A stretch of DNA of 64,000 nucleotides from an uncultured Bacteroides sp. (GCF_910585845.1 NZ_CAJUHF010000004.1:1-64000), one strand, 5' to 3'; counted from the stretch's first letter, positions 45,115 through 54,789 are shown. The notes: generated by a model not told the origin, from the sequence alone. Numbers and translations are program-made.

Positions 45115-45849
45115 ATGCAATATAAAGAACAACTTGATTTGAGCCGGATACCCCAGCATGTGGCAATCATCATGGATGGCAACGGACGGTGGGCGAAGCA
45201 ACGCGGACACGAGCGGAGCTACGGACACCAAGCCGGTGCGGAGACCGTGCATGTCATTGCCGAAGAAGCCGCCAAGCTGGGAGTGAAATTCTTGACTCTA
45301 TATACGTTCTCTACCGAAAACTGGAATCGTCCTTCGGATGAAGTGGCAGCATTGATGAGCCTTCTCTTCGATTCGATCGAAGAAGAGACTTTTATGAAGA
45401 ACAATATCAGTTTCCGAATTATCGGAGACATAGACAAACTGCCGGCAAACGTGCAGGAGCGCCTATACAACTGTGTGAGAAACACCTCCCGAAACACAGG
45501 CATGTGTCTGGTGCTTGCACTCAGCTACTCCTCACGTTGGGAAATCACGGAAGCCGTCCGACAAATCGCCACTTCGGTACAGAAAGGCGAACTGACACCC
45601 GAAGCGATTGACAGCAATTTGATCTCGACGCACATGACGACCCGTTTCATGCCTGATCCGGACTTGCTGATACGCACCGGCGGAGAAATCCGTCTGAGCA
45701 ACTATCTGCTGTGGCAGTGCGCCTATTCCGAACTCTATTTCTGCGAGACCTACTGGCCTGACTTTCGGGAAGAGGAACTTTGCAAAGCCATCTGTGACTA
45801 CCAGAAACGGGAACGCAGATTCGGCAAAACCAGTGAACAAATCAGTTAA
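45115..45849 (+). CDS. uppS: Isoprenyl transferase (undecaprenyl diphosphate synthase)
   Basis: 244 residues. IIMDGNGRWAKQRGHERSYGHQAG at the N-terminus contains the catalytic Asp and the pyrophosphate-binding Arg, and the C-terminus has RTGGEIRLSNYLLWQCAYSE and FCETYWPDF. It makes the C55 lipid carrier for peptidoglycan and surface glycans. It lies 5 bp after the DUF6089 gene and 27 bp before bamA. Confidence 0.97.
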   Translation: MQYKEQLDLSRIPQHVAIIMDGNGRWAKQRGHERSYGHQAGAETVHVIAEEAAKLGVKFLTLYTFSTENWNRPSDEVAALMSLLFDSIEEETFMKNNISFRIIGDIDKLPANVQERLYNCVRNTSRNTGMCLVLALSYSSRWEITEAVRQIATSVQKGELTPEAIDSNLISTHMTTRFMPDPDLLIRTGGEIRLSNYLLWQCAYSELYFCETYWPDFREEELCKAICDYQKRERRFGKTSEQIS

Positions 45850-45876
45850 AGCAAACATATTTAATCAAAAACATAA

Positions 45877-48516
45877 ATGCACTATCGTATTTTCTCTATA
45901 TTCACAGCGTTCATCTGCCTCTTCGGGTACGCATTGACGAGCAACGCCCAAGATGCCAACAGCACAGACTATGCAGAAAAGCCAGTCATTCTCTACTCAG
46001 GAACCCCCAAGAAATATGAAATTGCGGAGATTAAAGTAGAAGGAGTCAAGAACTACGAAGACTATGTACTCATCGGATTGTCCGGTCTGTCTGTAGGTCA
46101 GACCATCACTGTTCCGGGCGACGAGATCACCCAAGCTTGTAAGCGCTACTGGCGTCACGGTCTGTTCTCCAATGTCCAGATCACGGCAGATAAGATAGAG
46201 GGCGACAAGATATGGCTGGGCATCAACCTGACGCAGCGCCCGCGTGTATCCGAGATCCGCTATCATGGCGTGAAGAAATCGGAACGCGAAGATATAGAGA
46301 GCAGAATCGGAATGATCAAGGGAGGACAGATAACCCCGAACGTCATCGACCGTGCCAAGACCCTGATCAAACGCTACTTTGACGACAAAGGTTTCAAGAA
46401 CGCTGACGTAATCATCTCGCAGAAGGATGATGTCTCCAACGAGAACCAAGTGATCGTGAGCATTGACATCGACAAGAAAGAGAAAGTAAAGGTACACGAA
46501 ATCACCATCACCGGTAATGAAGCCATAGCAACCAAGAAGCTGAAGCGCATCATGAAGAAGACCAACGAGAAAAACAAGCTGGTCAACATATTCCGCACCA
46601 AAAAGTTCGTAGAAGAGAATTTCGAAGCAGACAAGCAACTGATCATCGACAAATACAACGAATTGGGATACCGTGATGCTATGATCGTGGAAGACAGCAT
46701 CAAGCCCTACGACGACCGTACGGTGGACGTCTTCATGCGAATAGAAGAAGGAGACAAATACTACCTCCGCAATGTCACATGGGTGGGTAACACGCTGTAT
46801 CCTTCCGAACAGTTGGACTACATGCTCCGCATGAAGAAAGGTGACGTCTACAACCAAAAATTGCTGGAAGAGCGTACCATGTCCGACGAAGACGCCATCG
46901 GCAACCTTTACTACAACAACGGTTACCTCTTCTACAGCCTCGAGCCCGTAGAAGTCAACATCGTAGGAGACTCCATCGACTTGGAAATGCGTATCTTCGA
47001 AGGCAGACAAGCCACCATCAACAAGATCAACATCAACGGTAACGACCGCTTGTACGAAAACGTGGTACGCCGAGAACTCCGTACCCGTCCGGGCGACCTG
47101 TTCAGCCGTGAAGACCTGATGCGTTCCATGCGTGAAATCCAGCAGATGGGACACTTCGACCCCGAACAGATCAAACCGGATATCCAGCCCAAACCTGAGG
47201 ATGGAACCGTAGACATAGGTTATGACTTGGTGTCTAAAGCCAACGACCAAGTAGAGTTCTCAGCCGGTTGGGGACAAACCGGTATCATTGGTAAGTTAAG
47301 CCTGAAGTTCACCAACTTCTCGCTTGCCAACCTGCTACATCCGGGAGAGAATTACCGGGGTATCCTGCCGCAGGGCGATGGTCAGACACTGACCATCAGC
47401 GGACAAACCAATGCCAAGTACTACCAGTCATACAGCATCTCATTCTACGATCCATGGTTCGGAGGCAAGCGTCCTAACGCATTCTCCGTATCGGCATTCT
47501 ACTCCCGCCAGACTGACATCAGTAGCCGTTACTACAACTCGGCCTACATGAGCAACTACTACAACAGCCTGTACAGCGGAATGTACGGTTACGGTATGTA
47601 CAACTATGGCAATTACAACAGTTACGAAAACTATTACGACCCCGACAAGTCAATACAGATGTTCGGCGTGGCAGCCATGTTCGGTAAACGCCTGAAATGG
47701 CCGGACGACTACTTCCAGTTCTCTGCCGAGCTGTCTTATCAGCGCTACATTCTGAGCGACTGGCAATACTTCCCTGTGACTGACGGTAAGTGTAACAACT
47801 TCAGTCTGAACCTGACCCTGTCGCGCAGTTCTATCGACAACCCGATTTACCCGCGCTCAGGTTCCGAGTTCTCCCTGTCCGTGCAGTTGACGCCGCCCTA
47901 CTCTCTGTTCGACGGTAAGGATTACAGCAAATACAGCACCAGCAGCCAGGAAGATATGAACAAGATGCACAAGTGGATTGAGTATCACAAGTGGAAATTC
48001 AAATCCAAAGTCTATATTCCGCTGATGGACCCCATAACCGTAAAACGCACTCCAGTCATCATGAGCCGCGTAGAATTCGGTTTGCTGGGACATTACAACA
48101 AATACAAGAAATCTCCGTTCGAAACGTTCGACGTGGGTGGTGACGGTATGACCGGCTACTCCAGTTATGCAACGGAAAGCATCGCCCTCCGCGGTTACGA
48201 AAACAGTTCATTGACTCCTTACGGATACGAAGGTTATGCCTATACCCGCTTGGGGCTTGAGCTGAGATACCCGCTGATGTTGGAGACAAGCACCAGCATC
48301 TATGCATTAGGCTTCGTAGAAGCCGGTAATGCCTGGCAAGACGTGAAGAACTTCAACCCATTCGAGCTGAAACGCTCGGCTGGTGTGGGTGTCCGTATCT
48401 TCCTGCCGATGATCGGTATGATGGGTATTGACTGGGCGTACGGTTTCGACAAAATACGCGGTTCCAAAGAGTACGGTGGCAGCCAGTTCCACTTTATCTT
48501 AGGACAAGAATTCTAA
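45877..48516 (+). CDS. bamA: Outer-membrane assembly factor BamA
   Basis: 879 residues. A signal peptide (about 1-24) is followed by five POTRA domains (about 45-430; each starts with an IAEIKVEGV-, VSEIRYHGV-, VHEITITGN-, LRNVTWVGN- or INKININGN-like strand). The 16-strand barrel follows, with GFVEAGNAW and the late GIDWAYGFDK region, ending in FHFILGQEF. The terminal Phe is the barrel signal. Residues about 549-588 form a Tyr/Asn/Gly-rich insertion in an extracellular loop. It inserts outer-membrane proteins and lies between uppS and the two OmpH/Skp chaperone genes. Confidence 0.97.
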   Translation: MHYRIFSIFTAFICLFGYALTSNAQDANSTDYAEKPVILYSGTPKKYEIAEIKVEGVKNYEDYVLIGLSGLSVGQTITVPGDEITQACKRYWRHGLFSNVQITADKIEGDKIWLGINLTQRPRVSEIRYHGVKKSEREDIESRIGMIKGGQITPNVIDRAKTLIKRYFDDKGFKNADVIISQKDDVSNENQVIVSIDIDKKEKVKVHEITITGNEAIATKKLKRIMKKTNEKNKLVNIFRTKKFVEENFEADKQLIIDKYNELGYRDAMIVEDSIKPYDDRTVDVFMRIEEGDKYYLRNVTWVGNTLYPSEQLDYMLRMKKGDVYNQKLLEERTMSDEDAIGNLYYNNGYLFYSLEPVEVNIVGDSIDLEMRIFEGRQATINKININGNDRLYENVVRRELRTRPGDLFSREDLMRSMREIQQMGHFDPEQIKPDIQPKPEDGTVDIGYDLVSKANDQVEFSAGWGQTGIIGKLSLKFTNFSLANLLHPGENYRGILPQGDGQTLTISGQTNAKYYQSYSISFYDPWFGGKRPNAFSVSAFYSRQTDISSRYYNSAYMSNYYNSLYSGMYGYGMYNYGNYNSYENYYDPDKSIQMFGVAAMFGKRLKWPDDYFQFSAELSYQRYILSDWQYFPVTDGKCNNFSLNLTLSRSSIDNPIYPRSGSEFSLSVQLTPPYSLFDGKDYSKYSTSSQEDMNKMHKWIEYHKWKFKSKVYIPLMDPITVKRTPVIMSRVEFGLLGHYNKYKKSPFETFDVGGDGMTGYSSYATESIALRGYENSSLTPYGYEGYAYTRLGLELRYPLMLETSTSIYALGFVEAGNAWQDVKNFNPFELKRSAGVGVRIFLPMIGMMGIDWAYGFDKIRGSKEYGGSQFHFILGQEF

Positions 48517-48540
48517 TTTGTATCACAAAAACCAAACGTT

Positions 48541-49056
48541 ATGAGAAAGTCCGTTTTATTCATGTTTCTGCTGTTCGCCATAGGTATGACAGCCCATGCG
48601 CAGAAATTTGCCCTGATCGACATGGAGTATATCCTGAAAAACATCCCGGCATACGAACGTGCCAACGAGCAACTGAACCAGGTTTCCAAGAAGTGGCAAA
48701 GCGAAGTGGAGAAAGTGGCTGAAGAAGCCAAGACGCTGTACAAGAACTATCAGTCGGAAGCCGTCTTCCTCTCCGAAGAGCAGAAGAGCAAGAAAGAAGA
48801 AGCAATCGTCGCCAAAGAGAAAGAAGCAGCCGAGTTGCGCCGCGCATACTTTGGCCCCGAAGGAGAGTTGTTTAAGAAACGTGAAAGCCTGATGCAGCCC
48901 ATTCAGGATGAAATCTATAATGCCGTGAAAGAGATTTCGGAACAGAAAGGATACTCCGTCGTTGTCGACCGGGCTTCTGCAACAAGCATCATTTTCGCTT
49001 CTCCGCGCATCGACATAAGCAACGAAGTCCTCGCAAAGTTAGGATATTCAAATTAA
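48541..49056 (+). CDS. OmpH/Skp-family periplasmic chaperone (first copy)
   Basis: 171 residues. The signal peptide MRKSVLFMFLLFAIGMTAHA is followed by FALIDMEYILKNIPAYERA and a long charged coiled coil (about 45-125), then a small beta end (YSVVVDRASATSIIFASP). It holds unfolded outer-membrane proteins on the way to BamA, whose gene ends 24 bp upstream. Confidence 0.93.
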   Translation: MRKSVLFMFLLFAIGMTAHAQKFALIDMEYILKNIPAYERANEQLNQVSKKWQSEVEKVAEEAKTLYKNYQSEAVFLSEEQKSKKEEAIVAKEKEAAELRRAYFGPEGELFKKRESLMQPIQDEIYNAVKEISEQKGYSVVVDRASATSIIFASPRIDISNEVLAKLGYSN

Positions 49057-49115
49057 TTTCATACATTTGCCTGGCAAACAGAGACGCATTGGAAAATAAA
49101 AATAAGCTCGCTTAT

Positions 49116-49146
49116 TTTGTTTTACACTCGGATTGCACTATATTTG
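49116..49146 (+). promoter_or_regulatory. Full promoter of the second OmpH/Skp gene
   Basis: TTTG (49116-49119), 19 bp, then TATATTTG (49139-49146), both perfect. It allows the second chaperone to be made apart from the bamA unit. The sequence is very similar to the promoter at 57451-57481. Confidence 0.85.
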
Positions 49147-49188
49147 CATTCATTCAAAGAATAACTAATTAAATAAACAATAAATATT

Positions 49189-49692
49189 ATGCTTAAAAGA
49201 ATCGCACTCCTTATCATTGTGTTTGCTCTTCCGCTAGGAGCAATGGCACAAAAATCTGCACACATGAACTCTCAGGAAGTCATTGTACTCATGCCGGAAT
49301 ATACAAAGGCACAGGCAGACCTTGACGCAATGTCCAAACAGTACACAGAAGAGATGCAACGCACTCAGACTGAATTTCAGAAGAAACTGCAAGAATATCA
49401 GGCACAAGCCGATTCCCTGCCGAAAAACATAGCAGAAAGACGTCAGAAAGAGTTGCAGGACATGGCAGAAAGACAAGAGCAGTTCCAGCAAGAAGCTTAT
49501 CAGAACATGCAGAAAGCACAGCAAGAAGCTATGATTCCTATCTATAAGAAGCTGGACGAAGCCATACAGGCAGTAGGCAAGGCAGAAGGCGTTGTCTATA
49601 TCTTCGACTTGGCACGCACTTCCATCCCTTATATAAGTGCTGAAAGTATCGACGTTACAGCCAAAGTAAAGACTCAACTGGGTATCAAATAA
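49189..49692 (+). CDS. OmpH/Skp-family periplasmic chaperone (second copy)
   Basis: 167 residues. Signal peptide MLKRIALLIIVFALPLGAMA, then HMNSQEVIVLMPEYTKAQ and a coiled coil rich in Gln and Glu (about 42-115), ending YIFDLARTSIPYISAESIDV. It is only distantly similar to the first copy, so the duplication is old or the two have different clients. It has its own promoter and terminator. Confidence 0.93.
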   Translation: MLKRIALLIIVFALPLGAMAQKSAHMNSQEVIVLMPEYTKAQADLDAMSKQYTEEMQRTQTEFQKKLQEYQAQADSLPKNIAERRQKELQDMAERQEQFQQEAYQNMQKAQQEAMIPIYKKLDEAIQAVGKAEGVVYIFDLARTSIPYISAESIDVTAKVKTQLGIK

Positions 49693-49730
49693 GAGAAACA
49701 TTCCACTTTTTTATATAAAAAACATTGGAA

Positions 49731-49761
49731 GAGGCGTGGATTACATAAACCACGCCTTTTC
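49731..49761 (+). terminator. Terminator of the second OmpH/Skp gene
   Basis: AGGCGTGG (49732-49739) pairs with CCACGCCT (49750-49757), followed by TTTT. A second T-run sits before the stem (CACTTTTTTATA). Confidence 0.8.
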
Positions 49762-49796
49762 CGTATCATTGCAGGCATATATCCGTTTTTTCTGTC

Positions 49797-50636
49797 ATGA
49801 AACAAAACTTACCTACCCTTCCTGGTCCCATTGGCGTATTCGATTCCGGCTACGGCGGACTGACCATTTTGAGCAAGATCCGCGAAACCCTGCCCGAATA
49901 CGATTACATCTATATCGGCGACAATGCACGTACGCCCTACGGTACACGCTCTTTCGAGATTGTATATGAATTTACGCTGCAAGCCGTAACCAAGCTATTC
50001 GAGATGGGATGCCACTTAGTCATCCTGGCATGCAACACCGCATCCGCCAAGGCACTACGCAGCATACAGATGAACGATCTGCCGCAAATGGATCCGGCAC
50101 GACGTGTGTTGGGAGTAATCCGCCCTACCATAGAGTGCATCGAAAGCATCACCCACAGCCGCCATGTAGGCATACTTGCCACTACAGGAACCATCAAATC
50201 CGAATCCTATCCTCTGGAGATACACAAGCTTTTCCCGGATATTCAGGTGCAGGGCGAAGCCTGTCCATTATGGGTGCCACTTGTCGAGAACAATGAGACA
50301 GAAGGAGAAGGTACCGATTACTTCATTCGCAAATACATTGACGAACTGTTGGCAAAAGACAAGCTGATAGATTCCGTGATACTAGGCTGCACACACTATC
50401 CCCTGCTGTTACCCAAGATAAAGAAATACATGCCCCAAGGCATCACCATCGTCTCCCAAGGCGAACTGGTTGCCGACAGCCTGAAAGACTACCTGCACCG
50501 GCATCCCGAAATGGAAAGCAAATGTTCCAAAGGTGGACAATGCCGTTACTACACCACAGAGTCCGAAGAGAAATTCATCGAATCTGCCTCCACCTTCCTG
50601 AAAGAGGCGGTCACGGTACAAAAGGTTGAACTGTAG
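49797..50636 (+). CDS. murI: Glutamate racemase
   Basis: Supplies D-glutamate for peptidoglycan. 279 residues. GVFDSGYGGLTIL at the N-terminus, the two catalytic cysteines Cys79 (LACNTASA) and Cys198 (LGCTHYPLLL), and IYIGDNARTPYG are all present. It begins 35 bp after the terminator of the chaperone gene. An extension with Cys residues near 242-247 (CSKGGQC) lies just before the C-terminal helix. Confidence 0.96.
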   Translation: MKQNLPTLPGPIGVFDSGYGGLTILSKIRETLPEYDYIYIGDNARTPYGTRSFEIVYEFTLQAVTKLFEMGCHLVILACNTASAKALRSIQMNDLPQMDPARRVLGVIRPTIECIESITHSRHVGILATTGTIKSESYPLEIHKLFPDIQVQGEACPLWVPLVENNETEGEGTDYFIRKYIDELLAKDKLIDSVILGCTHYPLLLPKIKKYMPQGITIVSQGELVADSLKDYLHRHPEMESKCSKGGQCRYYTTESEEKFIESASTFLKEAVTVQKVEL

Positions 50637-50742
50637 GTCTGAGAAGTTATCACTCTTTTCATCTATTAATTTTCAATTATCAACGATCAATTATCAACTG
50701 AATAAAATACACTGAGGGCAATCTTTTTTTCGGGATATTTGT

Positions 50743-50750
50743 TATATTTG
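50743..50750 (+). promoter_or_regulatory. -7 box of the DUF2007 gene
   Basis: TATATTTG matches TAnnTTTG, 28 bp before the start codon. Confidence 0.6.
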
Positions 50751-50778
50751 TAGTATAGGACCCTAAAAACTTATCATT

Positions 50779-51018
50779 ATGAGAAAAGAAGATAAAAGTA
50801 AACTCATAGAAGTATACAAAAGTTCGCCTTGGGAAGCCGAGCTTGTGAAAGGTTTGCTCAATGCCAGTAACATTCAGGCCATGCTTACAGATAGCGTAAT
50901 CCCCAATGTCATTTTGCCCTCCACAGTGATGGATGTTGCCGTGCTTGTCAATGAGAAAGACTACGAAGTGGCAATGGAAATCATCAGAGAACGCGAAAAA
51001 AATACAGATGGAGAATAA
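50779..51018 (+). CDS. Small DUF2007 (putative signal-transducing) protein
   Basis: 79 residues, cytoplasmic. KLIEVYKSSPWEAELVKGLLNASNIQAMLTD and VAVLVNEKDYEVAMEIIRE give the ferredoxin-like DUF2007 fold, resembling the dimerisation part of PII-like proteins. Role unknown. It ends 29 bp before proB and shares its promoter. Confidence 0.85.
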   Translation: MRKEDKSKLIEVYKSSPWEAELVKGLLNASNIQAMLTDSVIPNVILPSTVMDVAVLVNEKDYEVAMEIIREREKNTDGE

Positions 51019-51047
51019 TCCTCTCCACACATGGAAACTTCACAGAT

Positions 51048-52127
51048 ATGCAACAACTGACAAGAATTGCCGTAAAAGTAGGCAGTAACGTACTTACGCG
51101 TCGTGACGGAACGCTCGACGTGACACGCATGTCCGCCTTGGTCGACCAGATAGCCGAGCTGCACAAGACGGGAGTAGAAATCATCCTCATATCGTCCGGT
51201 GCCGTAGCTTCCGGACGCAGCGAGGTGTACCCGACCAAGAAGCTGGACAGCGTAGATCAGCGCCAGCTCTTTTCCGCCGTAGGACAAGCCAAACTGATCA
51301 ACCGCTATTATGAATTGTTCCGCGAACATGGCATTACCGTCGGACAAGTGCTGACCATGAAAGAGAATTTCTCTACCCGTCGGCACTACCTCAACCAGAA
51401 GAACTGCATGGCGGTCATGTTGGAAAATGGCATTATCCCTATCGTCAACGAGAATGATGCCGTCTCCGTCAGCGAACTGATGTTTACGGACAACGATGAA
51501 CTGTCCGGTCTGATAGCCTCCATGATGGACGTGCAGGCACTGATCATACTAAGCAACATCGACGGAATCTACAACGGCTCGCCTGCCGACCCTGCCTCGC
51601 AAGTGATACGCGAAATCGGTCAAGGCAAAGACCTCTCCTCCTACATCCAGACATCGAAGTCCAGTTTCGGACGCGGTGGCATGTTGACCAAGACTAACAT
51701 CGCCCGCAAAGTAGCCGATGAAGGCATCACAGTCATCATTGCCAACGGTAAGCGCGACAATATCCTCGTCGACCTGCTTCGACATCCGGAACAGACCCTT
51801 TGTACACGTTTCATCCCTGCTGATGCCCCCGTATCCAGCATCAAGAAATGGATTGCCCACAGCGAAGGCTTTGCTAAAGGCGAGCTTCACCTCGACCAAT
51901 GCGCCACGGAAATCCTCGGTTCAGGAAAAGCAACCAGCATCCTCCCCATTGGCATCACAGCCATTTCAGGCGGGTTTGAGAAAGACGACATTGTGCGTAT
52001 CATCGACTTCGACGGCAATCCCATAGGTGTGGGGAAAGCCAACTGCGATTCTGCACAGGCAAGGGAAGCCTTGGGGAAGCACGGCAAGAAGCCCGTGGTC
52101 CACTATGACTATCTGTACATCGAATAA
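51048..52127 (+). CDS. proB: Glutamate 5-kinase
   Basis: First step of proline synthesis. 359 residues. The amino-acid-kinase domain (about 1-255) has VKVGSNVLTRRDG, LISSGAVASGRSE, IVNENDAVSVSEL and FGRGGMLTKTNIARKV. A C-terminal PUA domain (about 275-357) has GFEKDDIVRIIDFDG. It lies 2.9 kb from proA because a GH95 gene is inserted between them on the other strand. Confidence 0.96.
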   Translation: MQQLTRIAVKVGSNVLTRRDGTLDVTRMSALVDQIAELHKTGVEIILISSGAVASGRSEVYPTKKLDSVDQRQLFSAVGQAKLINRYYELFREHGITVGQVLTMKENFSTRRHYLNQKNCMAVMLENGIIPIVNENDAVSVSELMFTDNDELSGLIASMMDVQALIILSNIDGIYNGSPADPASQVIREIGQGKDLSSYIQTSKSSFGRGGMLTKTNIARKVADEGITVIIANGKRDNILVDLLRHPEQTLCTRFIPADAPVSSIKKWIAHSEGFAKGELHLDQCATEILGSGKATSILPIGITAISGGFEKDDIVRIIDFDGNPIGVGKANCDSAQAREALGKHGKKPVVHYDYLYIE

Positions 52128-52150
52128 GAAAGTATGTCAGAACTCACCAC

Positions 52151-52196
52151 AAATCCCCCCCTGCCACAGCTATTTGTAGCAGAGGGGGATTTTTTC
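52151..52196 (+). terminator. Terminator between proB and the GH95 gene
   Basis: AAATCCCCC and AGGGGGATT flank a CTGC/GCAG inner stem, followed by TTTTTTC. The flanking A-run on the left makes it usable in both directions for these convergent genes. Confidence 0.85.
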
Positions 52197-52282
52197 AAAA
52201 AAAGAGTTATAACACATCCTCCTTTATCAAAAAGAATAATAGATCTATTCGTTTTATAATCCCTTTTTAGCGTATTCCCACA

Positions 52283-54712
52283 TCAGAATGCCCTCTGCAG
52301 GATGTACTTTTCGCCCGGCTGGGTCTGAATATCATATTCATATATCTTATAGAGAATCGGATATTGCGCCCTCAGGCCGGAAGCGACCAGCGGTTCCTTG
52401 ATGGCTCCGCGCTTCATCAGCGGGTTGGGATTCTCGCCTTTTGCCTCTTTCAGTCCGTCACCCTGCAAGGGCACGTAGGAGCGGATGCGCAGGTTGCCAC
52501 CGATGCGTGAAGTCACAGTCGCCGCAGTCAGTTCGCCACCGTCCCAATCCATATCTACTTCAAAAGCGCCGCGGGCCACCAGTCCTTTCACACTGCCTTT
52601 GCTCCAGGCTTCGGGCAGGGCGGGCAACAGGTGCAAGGCTTCGTCGTGGCTTTGCAGCAACATCTCCGCCACGCCTGCCGTGAATCCGAAGTTACCGTCA
52701 ATCTGGAAAGGCGGATGCGCATCGAACAGGTTCGGGTAGGTACGCCCGTCCGGATTACCCTCTTCCACAAGGCTCAGCATGTTACGGATAATCTTATAGG
52801 CATGGTCGCCATCGAGCAGGCGCGCCCAAAGGTTGATCTTCCAGCCAATGGACCATCCGGTAGCCATGTCGCCCCGATAGAGAAGCGAGCGCTTAGCTGC
52901 CTGAAAGAGCTGCGGATGTGCATAAGGGGAAATCTGGTTGCTCGGATAGAGACCGTAGAGGTGGGAGACGTGACGATGCTCATTCTTCGGATCGTCTACA
53001 TCGGCAAGCCACTCTTGCAATTGGTTATACTTGCCAATCTGCATGGGTGGCAGGCGGTCGATCATGTCTTGCAGGGTATCGCAATAGGCGGTACGCTCGG
53101 GGTAAAGCACCTTCGTGGCAGTGAGGACGGAGGTCAGGGCATCCAGCACGATCTGCGTGTCCATCGTGCAACCGGCAGTCAGCATGGTTCCGGTTCCCTC
53201 AGGACCATGTTCGGGTGACATGGAGGGGGCACACACCATCCAGCCATACTTGGGATGCTCGGTCAAAAAGTCGAGGAAGAAGTCGGCAGCTCCTTTCAGG
53301 GCAGGATAGGCGGACGAGAGGAATGCACGGTCGCCCGTGTAGAGGTAGTGTTGCCACAGATGCTGGCTCAACCATGCACCTCCCAAGGGCCAAACGTAGG
53401 ATGCACCGTCTACCGGCCCTGACATACGCCACAAGTCTGTGTTGTGATGCACCGTCCATCCACGGCAGTCATATAGCGTGCGGGCGGTTCCTTGTGCCGA
53501 TTCGGAGAGCTCCTTCACCATCTGGAACAGCGGCTCGTGCATTTCCGAGAGGTTGGTCACCTCGGCGGGCCAGTAGTTCATCTCGGTATTGATGTTGATG
53601 GTGTACTTTCCATCCCACGGAGCCAAAAGCGACTGGTTCCAAATGCCTTGCAAGCCGGCAGGCTGTCCGCCGGGCTGTGAAGAGGAGATCAGCAGGTAAC
53701 GGCCGAACTGGAACATCAGTGCCACCAGTCCTGGATCTTTGCCCTGGTTGAAGCGCCGGATACGTTCGGAAGTCTCTTCCGTGCTGGAAGTCCCGACGTT
53801 CAGAGAGACACGGCCGAACAGTTTCCGGTAAGCCGCTTCGTGGGCAGACAAGGCTGCGGTATAGGAGGTCTTCACGGCTTTATTCATAAAGTCGGCGGCA
53901 CGGCGGGATGGGTTGGCGCTGACGTCTTTGTAGTTGACGAAGTTGGTTGCCGCCGTCACATAAATCACGGCAGCATCTGCGCCTTTCACTTCGATGCAGT
54001 CATTGTTCACGCTCACTGTTCCCTTCTCCGCCTTGATGCGGGTGCGGGTTTCGAAGCGGATGGCAGCCGGTACACCTTCGTGGTCGGAACCGTTGCCGCA
54101 CAAGAGGAGGTCTTTTCCGCTCTTCTTCACGGTATATTTCTTATGGGGAGTGGTATAGCGGGTAACAAAACTGATTGCCCCGGGTTTGTCTGCCTCAATG
54201 CGGACGATCAAAGCATTATCCGTTAAGGAGGTGAACAGGGTGCGAGTGTAGTTCACTTCACCTATCTTATAATGTACTGACGCCACGGCTCTCTCCAAGT
54301 CCAGTTCCCGACGGTATTCGGAATAACCGGCATGTCCGTCGAACTCCAGCATCAGGCTACCGATGGTTTGGAAAGGCATGCCGTGCTGTCCGGTGAAGAA
54401 GTTGCCGGCAATCAACTTTTCAGCCTCTTTCTCGCGACCACTGAAGAGCAGTTCCCTGACTTTGGGCAATACGCCCAGCGCCTTCTCACTGTCGTTGCGG
54501 TGCGGACCGCCGCCCCACAGCGTCTCTTCATTCAGCTGTATCTGTTCGTTAACTACTCCGCCATAGATCATGGCGCCTAAACGTGAGTTGCCCAAAGGCA
54601 ATGCTTCGGTCCATACTTTAGCGGGCTGGCTGTACCACAGCTTCAAGTCATCGGCTTTTGCCATCAGACAGCAGGCACACACTATAAGCAGACCTGTCAA
54701 ACGGTGTTTCAT
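52283..54712 (-). CDS. Exported GH95 alpha-L-fucosidase-type enzyme
   Basis: 809 residues. The signal peptide MKHRLTGLLIVCACCLMAKA fixes the start at 54712. The N-terminal beta domain has LWYSQPAKVWTEALPLGNS and LNEETLWGGGP. The (alpha/alpha)6 part has YTININTEMNYWPAEVTNL (the Asn pair of the catalytic site), SPEHGPEGTGTMLTAGCTMD and PFQIDGNFGFTAGVAEMLL. The family removes alpha-1,2-L-fucose or, in plant-glycan loci, alpha-L-galactose; which one cannot be told. It stands alone, opposite to proB and proA, with no SusC/SusD genes nearby. Confidence 0.93.
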   Translation of the reverse strand: MKHRLTGLLIVCACCLMAKADDLKLWYSQPAKVWTEALPLGNSRLGAMIYGGVVNEQIQLNEETLWGGGPHRNDSEKALGVLPKVRELLFSGREKEAEKLIAGNFFTGQHGMPFQTIGSLMLEFDGHAGYSEYRRELDLERAVASVHYKIGEVNYTRTLFTSLTDNALIVRIEADKPGAISFVTRYTTPHKKYTVKKSGKDLLLCGNGSDHEGVPAAIRFETRTRIKAEKGTVSVNNDCIEVKGADAAVIYVTAATNFVNYKDVSANPSRRAADFMNKAVKTSYTAALSAHEAAYRKLFGRVSLNVGTSSTEETSERIRRFNQGKDPGLVALMFQFGRYLLISSSQPGGQPAGLQGIWNQSLLAPWDGKYTININTEMNYWPAEVTNLSEMHEPLFQMVKELSESAQGTARTLYDCRGWTVHHNTDLWRMSGPVDGASYVWPLGGAWLSQHLWQHYLYTGDRAFLSSAYPALKGAADFFLDFLTEHPKYGWMVCAPSMSPEHGPEGTGTMLTAGCTMDTQIVLDALTSVLTATKVLYPERTAYCDTLQDMIDRLPPMQIGKYNQLQEWLADVDDPKNEHRHVSHLYGLYPSNQISPYAHPQLFQAAKRSLLYRGDMATGWSIGWKINLWARLLDGDHAYKIIRNMLSLVEEGNPDGRTYPNLFDAHPPFQIDGNFGFTAGVAEMLLQSHDEALHLLPALPEAWSKGSVKGLVARGAFEVDMDWDGGELTAATVTSRIGGNLRIRSYVPLQGDGLKEAKGENPNPLMKRGAIKEPLVASGLRAQYPILYKIYEYDIQTQPGEKYILQRAF

Positions 54713-54727
54713 GACATTGTTAATTTG

Positions 54728-54789
54728 AGTTTCGCAAGCGAAACTTGAGTTGTTAATTATGAGCCTGTGAAGAAAATTCAAACAGGCTC
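54728..54789 (-). promoter_or_regulatory. Two perfect palindromes in the GH95 leader
   Basis: AGTTTCGC-AA-GCGAAACT (54728-54745) and GAGCCTGT (54761-54768) with ACAGGCTC (54782-54789) lie directly upstream of the GH95 start. They lack T-tails. They look like a regulator site or leader hairpins. No TAnnTTTG box is seen upstream on this strand. Confidence 0.6.

Noticed and set aside
45997..47250. 417-codon frame on the minus strand inside bamA
   Set aside because: Antisense shadow with an improbable Val/Phe/Asp-rich protein.
52283..54712. A polysaccharide utilisation locus around the GH95 gene
   Set aside because: No SusC, SusD, sensor or further glycosidase gene lies beside it.
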